From Theristus sp. LFF4_11 (lineage: Eukaryota > Nematoda > Chromadorea > Monhysterida > Xyalidae), in contig JASANC010000091.1 in NCBI GenBank assembly GCA_030248135.1, forward strand, positions 1 to 64,000: a DNA stretch of 64,000 nucleotides. Direction: 5' to 3'. Made by a program: the position numbers and the translations under genes. Of the stretch, positions 1 through 11,049 are shown one piece after another. Each line of letters opens with the position of its first letter. Positions within the stretch are counted from its first letter, which is position 1. The notes below the pieces were generated by a model. The model made no database searches. It saw only the letters and a list, made by a program, of their open reading frames with translations, and was not told the origin of the DNA.

Positions 1-95
1 GTTCGTTTCGTGTGCACAGAACCAAGTTTGTGGCTTACACTATGCTCGCTGGAGGAAGCGAGCAAATTTGAAAAACGCGCGCGAGGGGATAACGG
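1..95. repeat. Dispersed repeat, inverted copy at 62235-62326
   Basis: The first ~90 bases (cytosine/guanine-rich, with a small hairpin CTCGCTGGAGG...GAGC) reappear in reverse complement near the other end of the window. No coding potential was seen. It is probably the end of a larger repeat cut by the window edge. Confidence 0.6.
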
Positions 96-149
96 CTCAT
101 ATTATGCGTGATGCGCTGTCCGCTCGCTGGCGCTCGCTCGCGCATCCGC

Positions 150-216
150 ATGATAATAGCGCTTGTACGGGTGATGCAACACACGCGCAGCGTTCCAACA
201 CTTTTGGCCGCCACTG
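150..216. mobile_element. Partial Tc1/mariner-type MITE end
   Basis: This matches the right terminal repeat of the complete element at 24559-24797: the shared end reads AACACTTTTGGCCGCCACTG and is followed by TA. The left end is not recognisable here, so this copy is truncated or rearranged. Non-coding. Confidence 0.5.
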
Positions 217-1633
217 TAAAGTCAACAGATCTATCTGTTTTTTTTACTTCAAATTCTGACATTTGTCACAAATCGGGAGGCAAGTTTCCAGCCAAAAATG
301 TTTCTTTTGTGAATAATACAGTCTTGTCACTCGCACTTTATTGACGTCGACTACGCTGTAGTTTTTGTCCTTCTTCCAAAGAAACCAACGGTGATTGTCA
401 ACTAACAACACACAGGTAAAGAGCGAAAACAGCTTCCGACGTGTCTTTTTATAGCCGATTATCCATAAATGCCGCCGTGCAACGGGGGCATCAGTACTGC
501 GGTGTCGTCCTCATTCTCGTTGTAATACGTGCCTTCAATGAACACAATTTTTGAATTGGCTAGCAGTTTGCACTAACACTAGCAATCACGGTTATACGGA
601 ATACGGAACACATTGAAATGGATATCAGAAATTTGGGTGGCCAAAAGCTGAAGCAACCAATTGAAATATAATTAGCCGACCACAGCACGCCCACAGCCCA
701 ATCAGCGGTGAGCAGCAGGCTGTTTTCTTGTACCAGTTGGAGCGTGCACCGTACGATGAGTAGCCGCCGACGCCAGCATAGTGTCCGAAAAAACCGGATT
801 CTGAAACCACGGAAACCCTGGTTCAGGAAGCCATTGAAGTCCTGACACAGGAAAGCTAAATTTGGTTATAGTTAATTTTCTGATATTGACCAAAGTTGAC
901 TTTGGTTGAATCCACTGAGCTAACAACAGCAAACGACTGACGCAACTCTCACGTGAAACGAACTCATCCCTTTCGTCGCCTCGGTGGTAACGCGTTAGAC
1001 TGTTGTCCCGCTGGGGATCGGCCGGGGGATCGAGCCCCGCTGAGAGGTGTGTTGTTGAGGCACTTAATTATGGAATAAAACCAAAGTTGTGCCAAATTAT
1101 TCAGAAAAGGCAGAAAAACCACATCTGATGTGCTAACGCCTGTATGGCTCACATCTCACAACAAGGGAACGCAAAACGTGACATACACAAATGTGGTTTC
1201 ATCCATCACTACTGTAATTTCGCTATTGAAATTGAGTTTACGTGTTCGAGGATACACATTGAAAAATAGTTTTCGTGGGGAAATTATTGGTGGACTTAAA
1301 AGTAAAAGTTACGTTTTATCAGTTAACCGCGTGTATAGCACGTGTTCTGAAAATAATCGTTTTAAAATAAAAATAGAATCAAAAACTTCAAACTGACTGC
1401 GTTGTAAATAACGATGGCCACGGATGCCGCTGCCGAAGCGCACGAGGATAAAAATTAATGCCAGCAACTTCAGCATGACAAGCGCTCGTTTGTGTTCGCC
1501 TGGCAAATATGAAAAAAAGATTGCATGCTCTTTAAATTACCATTGGTGCGACTGTGACATCTGTAAAAATTCTCGTTTCTTGCCATTCTTGGTGCCAACA
1601 AAAAATCCAAAAGGAATTAGCAGAAGGGAAAAC
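217..1633. other. No gene seen
   Basis: AT-rich sequence with only short shadow ORFs. A tRNA-like stretch near 977-1055 was considered and rejected. I see no conserved protein segment or clear repeat boundary. Confidence 0.5.
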
Positions 1634-1870
1634 TATGACCTATTTTTTCAAACGTGTCCCACTGAAATGACGTCATGTGCCGCAAAATATGCGCTTGTCG
1701 TTCATAGCAAACCAAACAGTCCGTTTAGCCGATTTCTTCCTGTAAACAAATGGTGAATGTCGAATCAGTCACACCAAACTGACATTTTAGTGCCTGTACT
1801 TTCACAAACGGGCGTTTTTGAAGCAAATGACGTCATCTTAGTCTGGACACGTTTGAATAAATCCACAGTA
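1634..1870 (+). mobile_element. Short MITE with CRE-like TGACGTCA in both inverted ends
   Basis: A ~240-bp unit starts TGACCTATTTTTTCAAACG and has inverted ends built on AAACGTGTCC plus TGACGTCA. A second copy lies inverted at 41373-41612 in a KAT2 intron, sharing ends and interior. The palindrome TGACGTCA is the consensus CREB/ATF site, so each copy carries two. Its superfamily is not determined. It abuts the next MITE at 1875. Confidence 0.6.
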
Positions 1871-1874
1871 CCTA

Positions 1875-2339
1875 CCGTATTACCTCTAATAAAACCCCAT
1901 GGGGGTTTATTTCTTCAGCGACTTCTGGGGGTGGGGGTTTATTTTTGGGGGGGGGGGCTTTATTTTTGGGGGGGGGTTTATTTACAAACAAATTCTAGGG
2001 GTGAGGTTTGTTGAAAAAATGGCAAAAATACCTTGCATGGCAGGCAAGAAAGTCACAGAAACTTCTACTTTTCACAGAGATTTCCTTTTGTAACAGCCTT
2101 TTGTAATGAAATTACCACTAACTCATCCCTTTGGGGCCTATGGTAGCACAATTTCACCAATGTCACTGCATTCAGCCACTGAATTCGCTAGGTATGTGTT
2201 TCAAACAGGTTTCTAATAAACCCCCATGGGGGTTTATTTTTGGGGGGGGATTATTTGGAAACTTGTCGAGGGGGTGGGGGTTTATTTTTGGGGGGGGGGG
2301 GTTTAATTTTGGGGGGGGGGTTTAATAGAGGTAATACGG
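1875..2339 (+). mobile_element. TA-flanked MITE family with long G-runs, copy 1
   Basis: The element starts CCGTATTACCTCTAATAAA and ends with the inverse, AATAGAGGTAATACGG, and is flanked by TA on both sides, as expected of Tc1/mariner-type insertion. Near each end the interior repeats GTTTATTTTTGGGGGGGG, giving runs of 7-12 G. The middle (about 2020-2200) is unique sequence shared with copies at 4344-4800 (inverted) and 53860-54311. Non-coding. Confidence 0.7.
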
Positions 2340-2341
2340 TA

Positions 2342-3250
2342 TTTTAAAAAGTCGGCAGCGTTCATGTCTGTTGAAATTTAAATTTTTATTCAAATATGCA
2401 TTTTTTGTTTGAAAAAAGCAACAGAGCCAGTAACTTTTTAACAAAAATAATTAAGGTGACCCACCATTTAGTGTTAAAAATGCCAAAAGCCATTTCAAAT
2501 TTTATGCCATGCCAAAATTTCATGACAAGAAAGAAAAATTTGCGTGGTGTACTGTCTGGCTCTTTCTGTTCAAAAATTTAGGAATAAATTTTGTTTTGGA
2601 ACGAATTTTGAAACGGGTTTCGGCATGAAATAAATTATTTGGAAATGAATTTTGGCTTTTTAGCGTGTAAAACAGGTACATACAACTTCACTGCGTCGCA
2701 AGGCACAACAACAACAATGTCAATCAAACAAAAAAAATTATTTTGCAAACACATGCGCGTTTTTAAAATTTGCAATAAAAGTCTCAGAATCGCGTTCAAG
2801 AACTACCATCAATTTTGAACTGCGTAAAGAAAAGCGTTTTCATTAATTTTCAACTCTCATAATTATATACATAATTAAAAATAAATTGAGGCTTTCACGG
2901 TTGTTATTTCTCAAATCCCATGTTTATCAACTTCGATATTAAGCTTAGAAGCTTAGAAAACCAAATTGGCTGATCCAATAATTGTTCTCTTCAATTTCAG
3001 GTGGCAGATGATTATTCAAGAAAGTGGATAAACTAAATAAATTTCCTGAAAATGTCTGCGCGTTGGCAGAGAGGCACAACGGAGACGATGTGTTGTTGGA
3101 TTGGGGATTTGTTGGAAGTGTTTGAGGTTTAAAAAATCAATGAGAAGCTTAGGATTAGAATGGAATGGCTGTTATTAGTGGGTCAGAAGTTGTGACATTC
3201 ATGTAGGTGTAATTTTGATTGTATGAGTTTAATGACCCCACCCCCTCCTA
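2342..3250. other. AT-rich spacer, no gene seen
   Basis: Low-complexity AT-rich sequence with no exon-like GC-rich codons and no obvious repeat boundary. Confidence 0.5.
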
Positions 3251-3254
3251 AGAA

Positions 3255-3950
3255 CAAAAGTTCGACCCAGCCAAGAATCACAAATTTCGAACCTACAATC
3301 AACTAAACAATCATATTGAGAACCATGATATCAGTTTACTATCAATCAAATCAATCCACAAATCAATAATCATCAACAGCAAAACACGCAGTACACCGGT
3401 CGATGTTCCCGCATTCGTCACGACATGCAACAGCAAAACTATACAAAATTCGCAAGATTCCGAAATTTGCGTACGCAGTTTAGAATGTCGGAAGCAGATA
3501 AACAGTGGATGACAAGAATCTGCGGACGAAGCAAAACGGCTATGAGCAGTCACGTCGTCGAACAGCTGCAAACTACGTGGTTAAAGATGAGGAGGACGAC
3601 CACGACCACGGCCACGGCCCGCGCCATGAAGGAGGCGTCGAGGAATAGTGATGATGCGCGTGATGAAACGAAACGGTTGAAGCGAAACAAAATGAAAACA
3701 CAAAGAAATCTTCCAGCCAACAAATCAAATCAACAAATCCAATCAAAAACCTAACAAATCTTCCAATCAAACTACGTGACAAATCATTTTCAATTGCTGG
3801 GGAGAAGTTAGGAACAACGCATTATTGTGTAATTACATGTCATTATATTGGCTATAGAGCTGTGATGATCTGTGATCAGGGTGCAGTTTGTTCTTATTCC
3901 TGTAGTAATCACTCCAACATAATCAGCCAGCAAACCCAATAAACATCTTG
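3255..3950 (+). mobile_element. Decayed, internally deleted copy of the gag-only LTR element
   Basis: Short stretches match the intact element at 58412-60798. Bases 3262-3296 match the gag segment at 59754. Bases 3390-3560 match the gag C-terminal coding region near 60330-60490. Bases 3800-3950 match the LTR, including GTAATTACATGTCATTATATT and GATCTGTGATCAGG. About 0.5 kb of gag between these blocks is missing and the frame is broken, so this is a dead copy. It is followed by the same CTATCTATCTGG repeat that flanks the intact element. Confidence 0.65.
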
Positions 3951-4084
3951 AAACCACTTTACCCTTTCTCTATCTATCTGGAAAAATTGCTCCAACGACC
4001 TCAACCTCCAGCTCTGGAATCAGTAGCGAAAGCGGGACCTCGGGTGAGGGGGGGGGGTGTTTGCCTAATTTTAGGGGTGTCAGG

Positions 4085-4343
4085 TGCCTTCTCGGTGAGG
4101 GGGGTGCACGGGCAGCAAATTTTTTTCTGAGGGGGGTGCACTGGCAGAAAAATCACAGGGAACTCAAACTTCATGACGTAATAGATTTAGAAGATTTGCT
4201 GTTAATGCATTCCCTTGAAAACGCATCCACCAGTGCAATCCGACAGTGTCTATTTGTGTTAATTCAGCTGATGCGATAAATGCAAAAGCTTTCTATTAAC
4301 GTTGCGTTAACAGTCAAAGATGCACATTTATAAAAATTATTTA
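4085..4343 (-). repeat. Dispersed repeat holding an empty insertion site
   Basis: Bases ~4130-4275 are the reverse complement of 5670-5758 plus 6027-6070, but lack the 265-bp MITE found there at 5760-6024. At 4170-4190 the sequence carries a single TA where the MITE sits in the other copy. Confidence 0.65.
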
Positions 4344-4800
4344 CCGTATTACCCCCATTAAACCCCCCCCACCATTAATCCCCCCCCACCAATAAACCCC
4401 CACCCCCCGACCAGTTTCCAAATAATCCCCCCCCCCACAAATAATCCCCCATGGGGGTTAATTGGAAACCTGTTTGAAACACATACCCAGCGAATTCAGT
4501 GGCTGAATGCAGTGACATTGGTGAAATTGTGCTACCAAAGGCCCCAAATGGATGAGTTAATGGTAATTTCATTACAAAAGGCTGTTACAAAAGGAAATCT
4601 CTGTGAAAAGTAGAAGTTTCTGCAACTTTCTTGCCTGCCATGCAAGGTATTTTTGCCATTTTTCAACAAAACCCCACCCCTAGAAATTTTTGTATAATAA
4701 ACCCCCCCCCCACCAATAATCCCCCCCCACCAATAAACCCCCACCCCTAAAAGTCGCTGACGTATTAATCCCTCATGGGGGTTTATTGGGGGTAATACGG
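4344..4800 (-). mobile_element. TA-flanked MITE with G-runs, copy 2 (inverted)
   Basis: Same family as 1875-2339 but inverted, so the runs are of C. It has TA on both sides (4342-4343 and 4801-4802) and the ends CCGTATTACC and GGTAATACGG. The central unique block matches copy 1 in reverse complement. Confidence 0.7.
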
Positions 4801-5239
4801 TACGATGATTTAAATGCGCTTGACAAATACGTTGATGCGCATTTTGTGCATCTAATTAGATCTATCATTATCAGGTTACGGTAGTTTTGCGTCGTCTTTT
4901 ATGTGAAATCGCATCTTCCAAATCAACAGCATCAATTGAATCATATTCCGCTTATTAACAAATTTTAACCGTTTATGTTACTTCATTTAAAAACGTTAAT
5001 TGTTGTTTGATACAATAGATGTAGTTGATTTGCCAAAAAGTACGTAAATTTGCAGCCAATCAGCGATTATTTTTTTGTGTTAACACGTGTCTGACCGTCG
5101 TGATGAATTGCATGCTGTCATGACACCGCTGATATACTGTAAAATGCGGTTAAAATACATCTTCTTCGTGAAGATGCGTTATTTAGCAAAACGTAAAATC
5201 TGTTGTTTTAACATAGACATCTTCACGTTTGAGAACGTA

Positions 5240-5503
5240 CAGTACGGCCGAATAAATGAGGCAGTCCATCAAGGCGGGATCAGTCGCAGACTAGGAGTTG
5301 TCTTTTTCAAAAGTGCCAACATAATTCCCAATCATGTGTGCAAGAGAGAAAGAATGCTCAGAATAGCGCGAATAATCCACTAGTTTAAAAAACGAGTCAA
5401 ATTTGGCACACAATGTGGTTTCTGAACGTCTTTTTTCTTTCATTCAAATTTCGCGCGCTCCTTGAACCCTGAAAAAAGCTGCCATGTTTAATCGGCCATA
5501 CCG
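5240..5503 (+). mobile_element. TA-flanked MITE (CAGTACGGCCGAATAAA family), copy a
   Basis: The inverted ends begin CAGTACGGCCGAATAAA and end AATCGGCCATACCG, with TA on both sides. The interior (AAGGCGGGATCAGTCGCAGA and onward) matches copy b at 5760-6024. At 264 bp with no ORF, it is a non-autonomous element, probably of the Tc1/mariner/pogo type judging from the TA target. Confidence 0.7.
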
Positions 5504-5759
5504 TATCTATTTCATCATCCATTGTGTCTTTATTTCTGATACACGCAAAATAAATGGCGCAATGCCAGATGTCTAAGCTGTTAATGCAATAGATGCAAAA
5601 CGAGCGTCTTTCACTTGTTTTTGGCATCTTGTTAATATATTGGAAGAAGTGTCAGATTGACTTGTTAACATACCGTTAACACAAATAGACACTGTCGGAT
5701 TGCACTGGTGGATGCGTTTTCAAGGGAATGCATTAACAGCAAATCTTCTAAATCTATTA

Positions 5760-6024
5760 CAGTATGGCCGAATAAATAAGGCAGTCCTTCAAGGCGGGAT
5801 CAGTCGCAGACTAGGAGTTGTCTTTTCAAGAATGCCAGGGTTGTTCCCAATTGTTTGTGCAAAGGAGATAGAATGAACAGAATAGCACGAAGAATTAATG
5901 GTAATATAAAAAACACGTCAAATTTGACATACGATCAGGTTTCTGAATGCCGTTTATCTTGCATTCAAATTTCGCGCGCTACTTGCACCCTGAAAAAAAC
6001 TGCCATATTTACTCGGCCATTCCG
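5760..6024 (+). mobile_element. TA-flanked MITE, copy b
   Basis: Starts CAGTATGGCCGAATAAATA and ends ATTTACTCGGCCATTCCG, with TA on both sides. Its flanks are continuous, with one TA, in the paralogous repeat at 4130-4200. This gives a related empty site and fixes the ends exactly. Confidence 0.75.
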
Positions 6025-6164
6025 TACATCATGAAGTTTGAGTTCCCTGTGAATTTCGTGAGGGGCGTGCACGGGATCGCACGGGTAATACCAAATTCTT
6101 GCCTTGGAAAAACACAGAAATTCTTGTAAAATACAGAATAGTTTGTGCAAAGAAGCTGCTTGCT

Positions 6165-7407
6165 GTCATAGTTGTTCTCGGGGGGGGGCCTGGGGGCGGC
6201 CGGCCCCGGCCCCCCCCCCCCAAAAATTTTTGAATCCATCTCTATCAGACAGGTTTTTTCGGCTCAGCTATTATCTATCTAAAAAAAATTCTCAGCCAGC
6301 TATCTATCCAAAAAAATTTTGTCTTCGAAGACAAAATTTTTGACCAAAATTGACCATTTTTGCTCATAATTCTTAAAAATTTCGCTAATTTTAGGTAAAA
6401 TTTGCGTTTATACTCGATTTTTAGCGTATTTTTAGCATTATTTTGCTGTTTTTATAGCTTTTTAGCGTTTTAGCTATCTAACTACAGTCGAACTCACTAA
6501 AATGTGGAATCAGCTGATTGGTCGACCGAGCGGAGGCTGCTCACACTCCGCACCGTTCTTTTTTCGTGGATTTGGATTTTATTGAAACGTGTTTCTTTTG
6601 AATGAGTGTGAATTTCCAGCACCGTTTTCATGCTAAAAATAAACTCAAAGGGTTGTAGAACTGCGAAATTCAATTTTTTTAATTCAACAGCTCAAAATGC
6701 ATTTTTTACTGACGACGACGACGACGACGTCGTCGCTTAATTTTTACGTGTGAACTGAAAGACAAAAGCCTGAAATGAGTGCGCTGTGTAGCCAGCTGAA
6801 GGGGGTTTCATTCCTAGCTGACCGATCGACATGCGTCCGCAATTAAAAAAAATGCGTTCCGACTTCGCGGACGACGACGACACGACGACGACTTTGCTTT
6901 TTTCATTTTTCATTTTTTCGTTTTCAAGTTGTTTTTGGTAAGCTGCTGTGTTCATTTACTTGGTGCACGCAGCAAACCATGCACAGCGCACTCCTTTCAG
7001 GCTTTTATTTTTCAGTCCACACGCAAAAATTAAGCGACGACGTCGTCGTCGTCATTAAACAAAAATACATTTTGAGTTGAGCTGTGGAATAAAAATTTTC
7101 CAAATTTCGCGGTCTCTAACCTTTGAGTTTATTTTTAGCACAAAAAGGGTGCTGGAAATTCATAAAAACACGTTTCAATAAAATCCAAATCCACGAAAAA
7201 AGAACGGTGCGGAGTGTGAGCAGCCTCCGCTCGGTCGACCAATCAGCTGATTCCACATTTTAGTGAGTTCGACTGTATCAAATTTCAAAATTTTGACCGC
7301 CCCCCCCCCAAAGTCACATGCCCCCCCCGCGGCCCCCCCCCAAAATTTTCCAGCTATCTATCTATCTGGAAAGTTTGCTCCAGCTATCTATATCGGCCCC
7401 CCCCAAC
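6165..7407 (+). repeat. Composite G/C-run repeat with TATC motifs
   Basis: Begins near AGTTGTTCTCGGGGGGGG and holds CGGCCGGCC, (TATC)n and TTTTAGCG-type AT motifs. It ends in C-runs before the hAT-like element at 7408. Related inverted pieces lie at 57410-57505 and 60800-61182. A mariner-like element interrupts it at 6485-7275. Short ORFs inside it are low-complexity shadows. Confidence 0.55.
6485..7275 (+). mobile_element. Mariner-like non-autonomous element with ~115-bp inverted ends
   Basis: The left end, CAGTCGAACTCACTAAAATG, is mirrored by CATTTTAGTGAGTTCGACTG at the right. The pairing continues for over 100 bp through CGGTGCGGAGTGTGAGCAG. TA lies on both sides (6483-6484 and 7276-7277). 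The interrupted host repeat is intact around 60870-60900 in inverted orientation. The interior contains (CGA)n/(CGT)n hairpins and no transposase. The TA target and TIR style suggest the Tc1/mariner superfamily. Confidence 0.75.
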
Positions 7408-8422
7408 TAGGGTTAGGGGAAAAAAAATCCGGATTTTTTTTAAATTAAAAAAAAATTAAAAAAAAAATTATAAGTTATATGTTTGGTTTGTGCGTCGCGT
7501 CGCGTTGAGCTGATAGAATATTTTCTAAATTAATCGGGAAACTTAAAAAAGCAAAAGCGTTGTTTTATTGAAATTATGTTCATTTCATAGAGGGAAAGTT
7601 GCATTTTCAACAGTAAAACAAGACAATTTTCGACGCGTACTTGAATATTGAACCGTTCTTAGTTGTTCCTCTTTAGAAAATTACCAAAATTTGACTCTGT
7701 TCAAAAATTCCTGTTTGCTGTAGCTAAGTCGGCAACCCCTGTCGACCCGGTCGCCCCCCCCCCAAGACACTTACTTTCAGGTTCAACCAGCTATGCTATC
7801 TGCCACATGGCGAGAGCCCACTCTTCAAATCATCGTATCGAAAACACGTACCATGATTTCGCGATCACGTTGCGGGCAACTGACAGACGCAAGTTTAACA
7901 CGTTAGTTTAGCTCAGCACGCAAGTTTTAACATGTGGCCATGTTATCGGGTATCTGAAAAACGGTCGTGTGATGTGGTATTAACCAACATCTCCGCTCCA
8001 ATTGTTTAACAATATATCGCACAACTCCATTGTAGACCTATAACATACGCCAATCAACAAAATATCATGTTCATCTCATGGCCTACCGACTGAAAAAACA
8101 TGTTCTAAGTTGCAAGAAAACGATTTCTGAAACGATATTTCAATTCAGTTAAGTCATTTCAACGCTAAAAATTGACTCTAGAAGTCATCCAAATCGAAAA
8201 ACATGGAGTACGTCGGTCAAAATGACCAAATAATGACATGTACCTAAGCACACAAAGAAGTTGGGAAGAAAATTTGGTTTGAACTTTCAAAAAATTATGC
8301 CATAAATCGAATTTTCAGAGCAAAGTAGAAGAAAAATTTTGCAAATTTTTTTTTAGTTTGAAAAAAAAATCCAAATTTAAAAAAAACGAAAAAAAAATTT
8401 TTTTTCAAAGCCCCTAACCCTA
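7408..8422 (+). mobile_element. hAT-like MITE, family 1, copy A
   Basis: Bounded by TAGGGTTAGGGG and its inverse CCCCTAACCCTA. The ~1.0-kb interior is nearly the same as the inverted copy at 61183-62209. The ORF at 7663-7911 recurs in all three copies but has no recognisable domain and is not claimed as a gene. The family assignment rests on copy C (62550-63178), which shows an 8-bp target duplication. Here the flanks do not repeat. Confidence 0.65.
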
Positions 8423-8435
8423 CCCCGGCTTGCGG

Positions 8436-9691
8436 ACAAAAGACCGCACGTGCCAAAAGACCGCACATTTGAGATTTTTTTGCGACCAAAAGACCGCAGA
8501 TGCTATCAAACCAAAATACCGCACGTGCCAAAAGACCGCACCAAAATCATTCACTGCGTACGTGATTATGATATGTTATTTTATGTTTATTTTGTCTTCC
8601 TATCCTTTTTTATTCTACAAAAATCATTGACTGAGTTGTCGATCCTTGAAATCGGTTGAGCACAGCGCCGGCAGAGTCGCGTTGCGTGACAGATCGGCGC
8701 ACAAGACACATGTCGTGAAACACAAAAAGGGAACACATAACGTCGTCCAGATCACGATTTCCTTGGCCGATTTTGGCAATCCATGGCTCAATCAAATCAG
8801 CAGAGCACCCGTAACATGATGACGTGTCGTTTATGGTTGGTTTTTGTTCCATTCAACATCAGTTGGCGCGCAATAAAAAAAGTGTGAAAAACGACAAAAC
8901 ACAAATTTATGGTGATTTTGGATTTTTTTTGGTTTTTTAAAAAAATGATCGGAACCAGCCGCAAACGACACATCATCGTGTTGCCGGTGTTCTGCTGAAT
9001 TGATTAAGCTGTCGTTCGTCGAAATCGTCAAGCGCAGCGCCGGCAGTGCTGCGTGACAGGTCGGCGCGCGCGACACACACGGTGAAACGCTCAGATTGTC
9101 AACAGAAAACGTCGTTCAGATCACGATTTACTTGGCCGATTTCGACGATCGACGGCTCAATCATCTCAGTAGAACATTCGGAACACGACTATATGCAGTT
9201 TCTGGTTGATTGTTGTTTTATTCAGCATCGGTTGCTTTGCAATCAAAAAAGTGTGAAAAACGACAAAACACAAATTTATCGAGATTTGGATTTTTTTGGT
9301 TTTTAAAAAAAGGATCGGAACCAACCACAAACGACACATCATCGTGTTGCCGGTGTTCTGCTGAATTGATTGAGTTTTAAACGCTGTGTCCACAATCATT
9401 TTTACTATTTGGCCGTGTTCCAAATCCAGTGAACCAGGAAAAAAACAATTTTGTTGCGTAAAAGTGGAACTCGAACAATGAACAAACGAAAACAACACAA
9501 TTTATCACAAGAAATGATACGAATGTTGCTTGATGCAATTGTAAAATCGAAATAGAATCAGCGGAACCGACTTGCTAAATGCTCGTGCGGTCTTTTGGCA
9601 CGTGCGGTATTTTGGTTCCACAGCAATCTGCGGTATTTTGGTCTTGCGGTCTTTTGGCACGTGCGGTCTTTTGGTACGTGCGGTCTTTTGT
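8436..9691 (+). mobile_element. Element ending in inverted arrays of AAAGACCGCACGTG
   Basis: Left 8436-8545 and right 9585-9691 are inverted arrays of a ~17-bp motif (CAAAAGACCGCACGTGC and the variant CAAAATACCGCA). Between them are two tandem units of about 373 bp (about 8640-9010 and 9013-9370), sharing GCGCCGGCAG and GTGTGAAAAACGACAAAACA. A truncated inverted copy lies at 57513-58391. No transposase was seen and the superfamily is unknown. Confidence 0.6.
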
Positions 9692-9950
9692 CTATGATTC
9701 CCTACCCCCAACCCCTCGGCTCGATTTGTATACATACTTAAAAGTGGTTTTTTTGATTTCTGATCAGAGGTTGCGTGCAATGAGTCGTTGTAGGTTCCTA
9801 ATCCTAAACCCAATCCTAATCCTAAGCCAAGCCTTTTTGATAAGGTGAAAATGATCAATTTTGTTTTTGCATTTTTTTCTTTCCTGTGTTAAAGGGCAGG
9901 GGCCACCGCCACTGCACATGCATGCACCTGTTTTAATAATGATGCATTAC

Positions 9951-10690
9951 TAGGGTTGTTAAACAAAAATGAAAATTTTTTTTTTTAAAAAAAAAGTGAT
10001 TAAAAAAAAAACAAAAATGCCGATTTTTTTTTTTTAAAAAAAAAAATTCGAAAAATTTTCCTCTAATATGCTCTGAAAACCTCAATTTTGGCACAATTTT
10101 TCGAAAGTTCAACAAAAATTTTCTTTGATTATACCTCGTAAAACCTTTAGCAGTCGATTTTGGGCCGTTTTACCGACTGATTTTAGGCTTCGACAACATC
10201 TGCGATGAAGTTTTTGAGCGTCCCAAAGCTTAGCCTACCATTTCCGATGCAGATAAGGTGACGATTCGCCTCGCAGAGCGTCCGATTGTGCTCGCTGCTC
10301 CGTTTGCAAGCGCTACGTTGTCTGGTTGCTGCTTCGTGTCGTGTCGTCGCGACACCATCAGAAGAATTGATCGAATTTCAAGGCGGTATGTTTGTCTTCA
10401 CTTTAGCATTAGCTTAGCTGGGGACAATTAGTGACGTTTTGGAGGTCAAAACACAAGAAGAGGCATGGTGACGGTTTGGAAAAGGGGTAATTGAGGTCAC
10501 CAAAACAAAATCTGCAAAGTTCCGCCATACGGGAGTCATTCGGGAGGCGCTTGCATATCATATGTGGTTCTTCGGACTCCCTGATTGATTTAGCACAACT
10601 TTGATTTTTGAAATTTTTTTTTTTAAAAAAAAAATTTTTTTTTTAAAAAAAAAACAAAAATGACGATTTTTGTTTTTTTTAACAACCCTA
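9951..10690. mobile_element. hAT-like MITE, family 2, with perfect 8-bp target duplication
   Basis: The 740-bp element starts TAGGGTTGTTAAACAAAAATG and ends TTTAACAACCCTA. It is flanked by TGCATTAC at 9943-9950 and again at 10691-10698. An 8-bp duplication and TAGGG ends are typical of hAT elements. The interior has A/T homopolymer hairpins and a segment (GCTCTGAAAA...) similar to family 1. No transposase ORF. Confidence 0.8.
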
Positions 10691-10698
10691 TGCATTAC

Positions 10699-11049
10699 GC
10701 TCGGCTCTGGCTGGAACAACTATGCTTGCTGTGGTGTTCCACAGTACTTTCTTGAATACTTCAAATAGAAAACGCACCGGTTCACCAATTTTTTGAAGAT
10801 TTTTTAAAAAGTTTAAAAAAATCGAACCCTACTCTGGCTGGAACAAATATGGCTGCATCTCGGTCGGAAATGTTGTGGTCATATATTGGGAGAAATTTTT
10901 CGAATTTAAAAAAATCGGCATTTTTGTTTTTTTTAATATTTGGTTTTTGTTTAACAATAACAATTTAACAAACAACCCCAGGCCTAGACAGAACAGAAGA
11001 GAATAACGTTAAGAAAAAGTTGTAAAAAGAAAAGCAAAACCACGGAATT
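10699..11049 (+). other. Region upstream of lamin start
   Basis: Holds AT-rich repeat debris (TCTGGCTGGAACAA occurs twice) and the presumed lamin 5' UTR just before 11050. No TATA box or other promoter element could be assigned with confidence. Confidence 0.35.

Noticed and set aside
977..1055. tRNA-like sequence with TGGTAACGCGTTAGAC and GGGGATCGAGCCCC
   Set aside because: A T-arm-like hairpin is visible, but the acceptor and anticodon stems do not pair, so a tRNA gene is not supported. It might be a tRNA-derived relic.
7663..7911. 82-codon ORF repeated at 61702-61950 and 62706-62915
   Set aside because: It is preserved only because the MITE copies are nearly identical. It has no domain, no upstream exon and is truncated in copy C.
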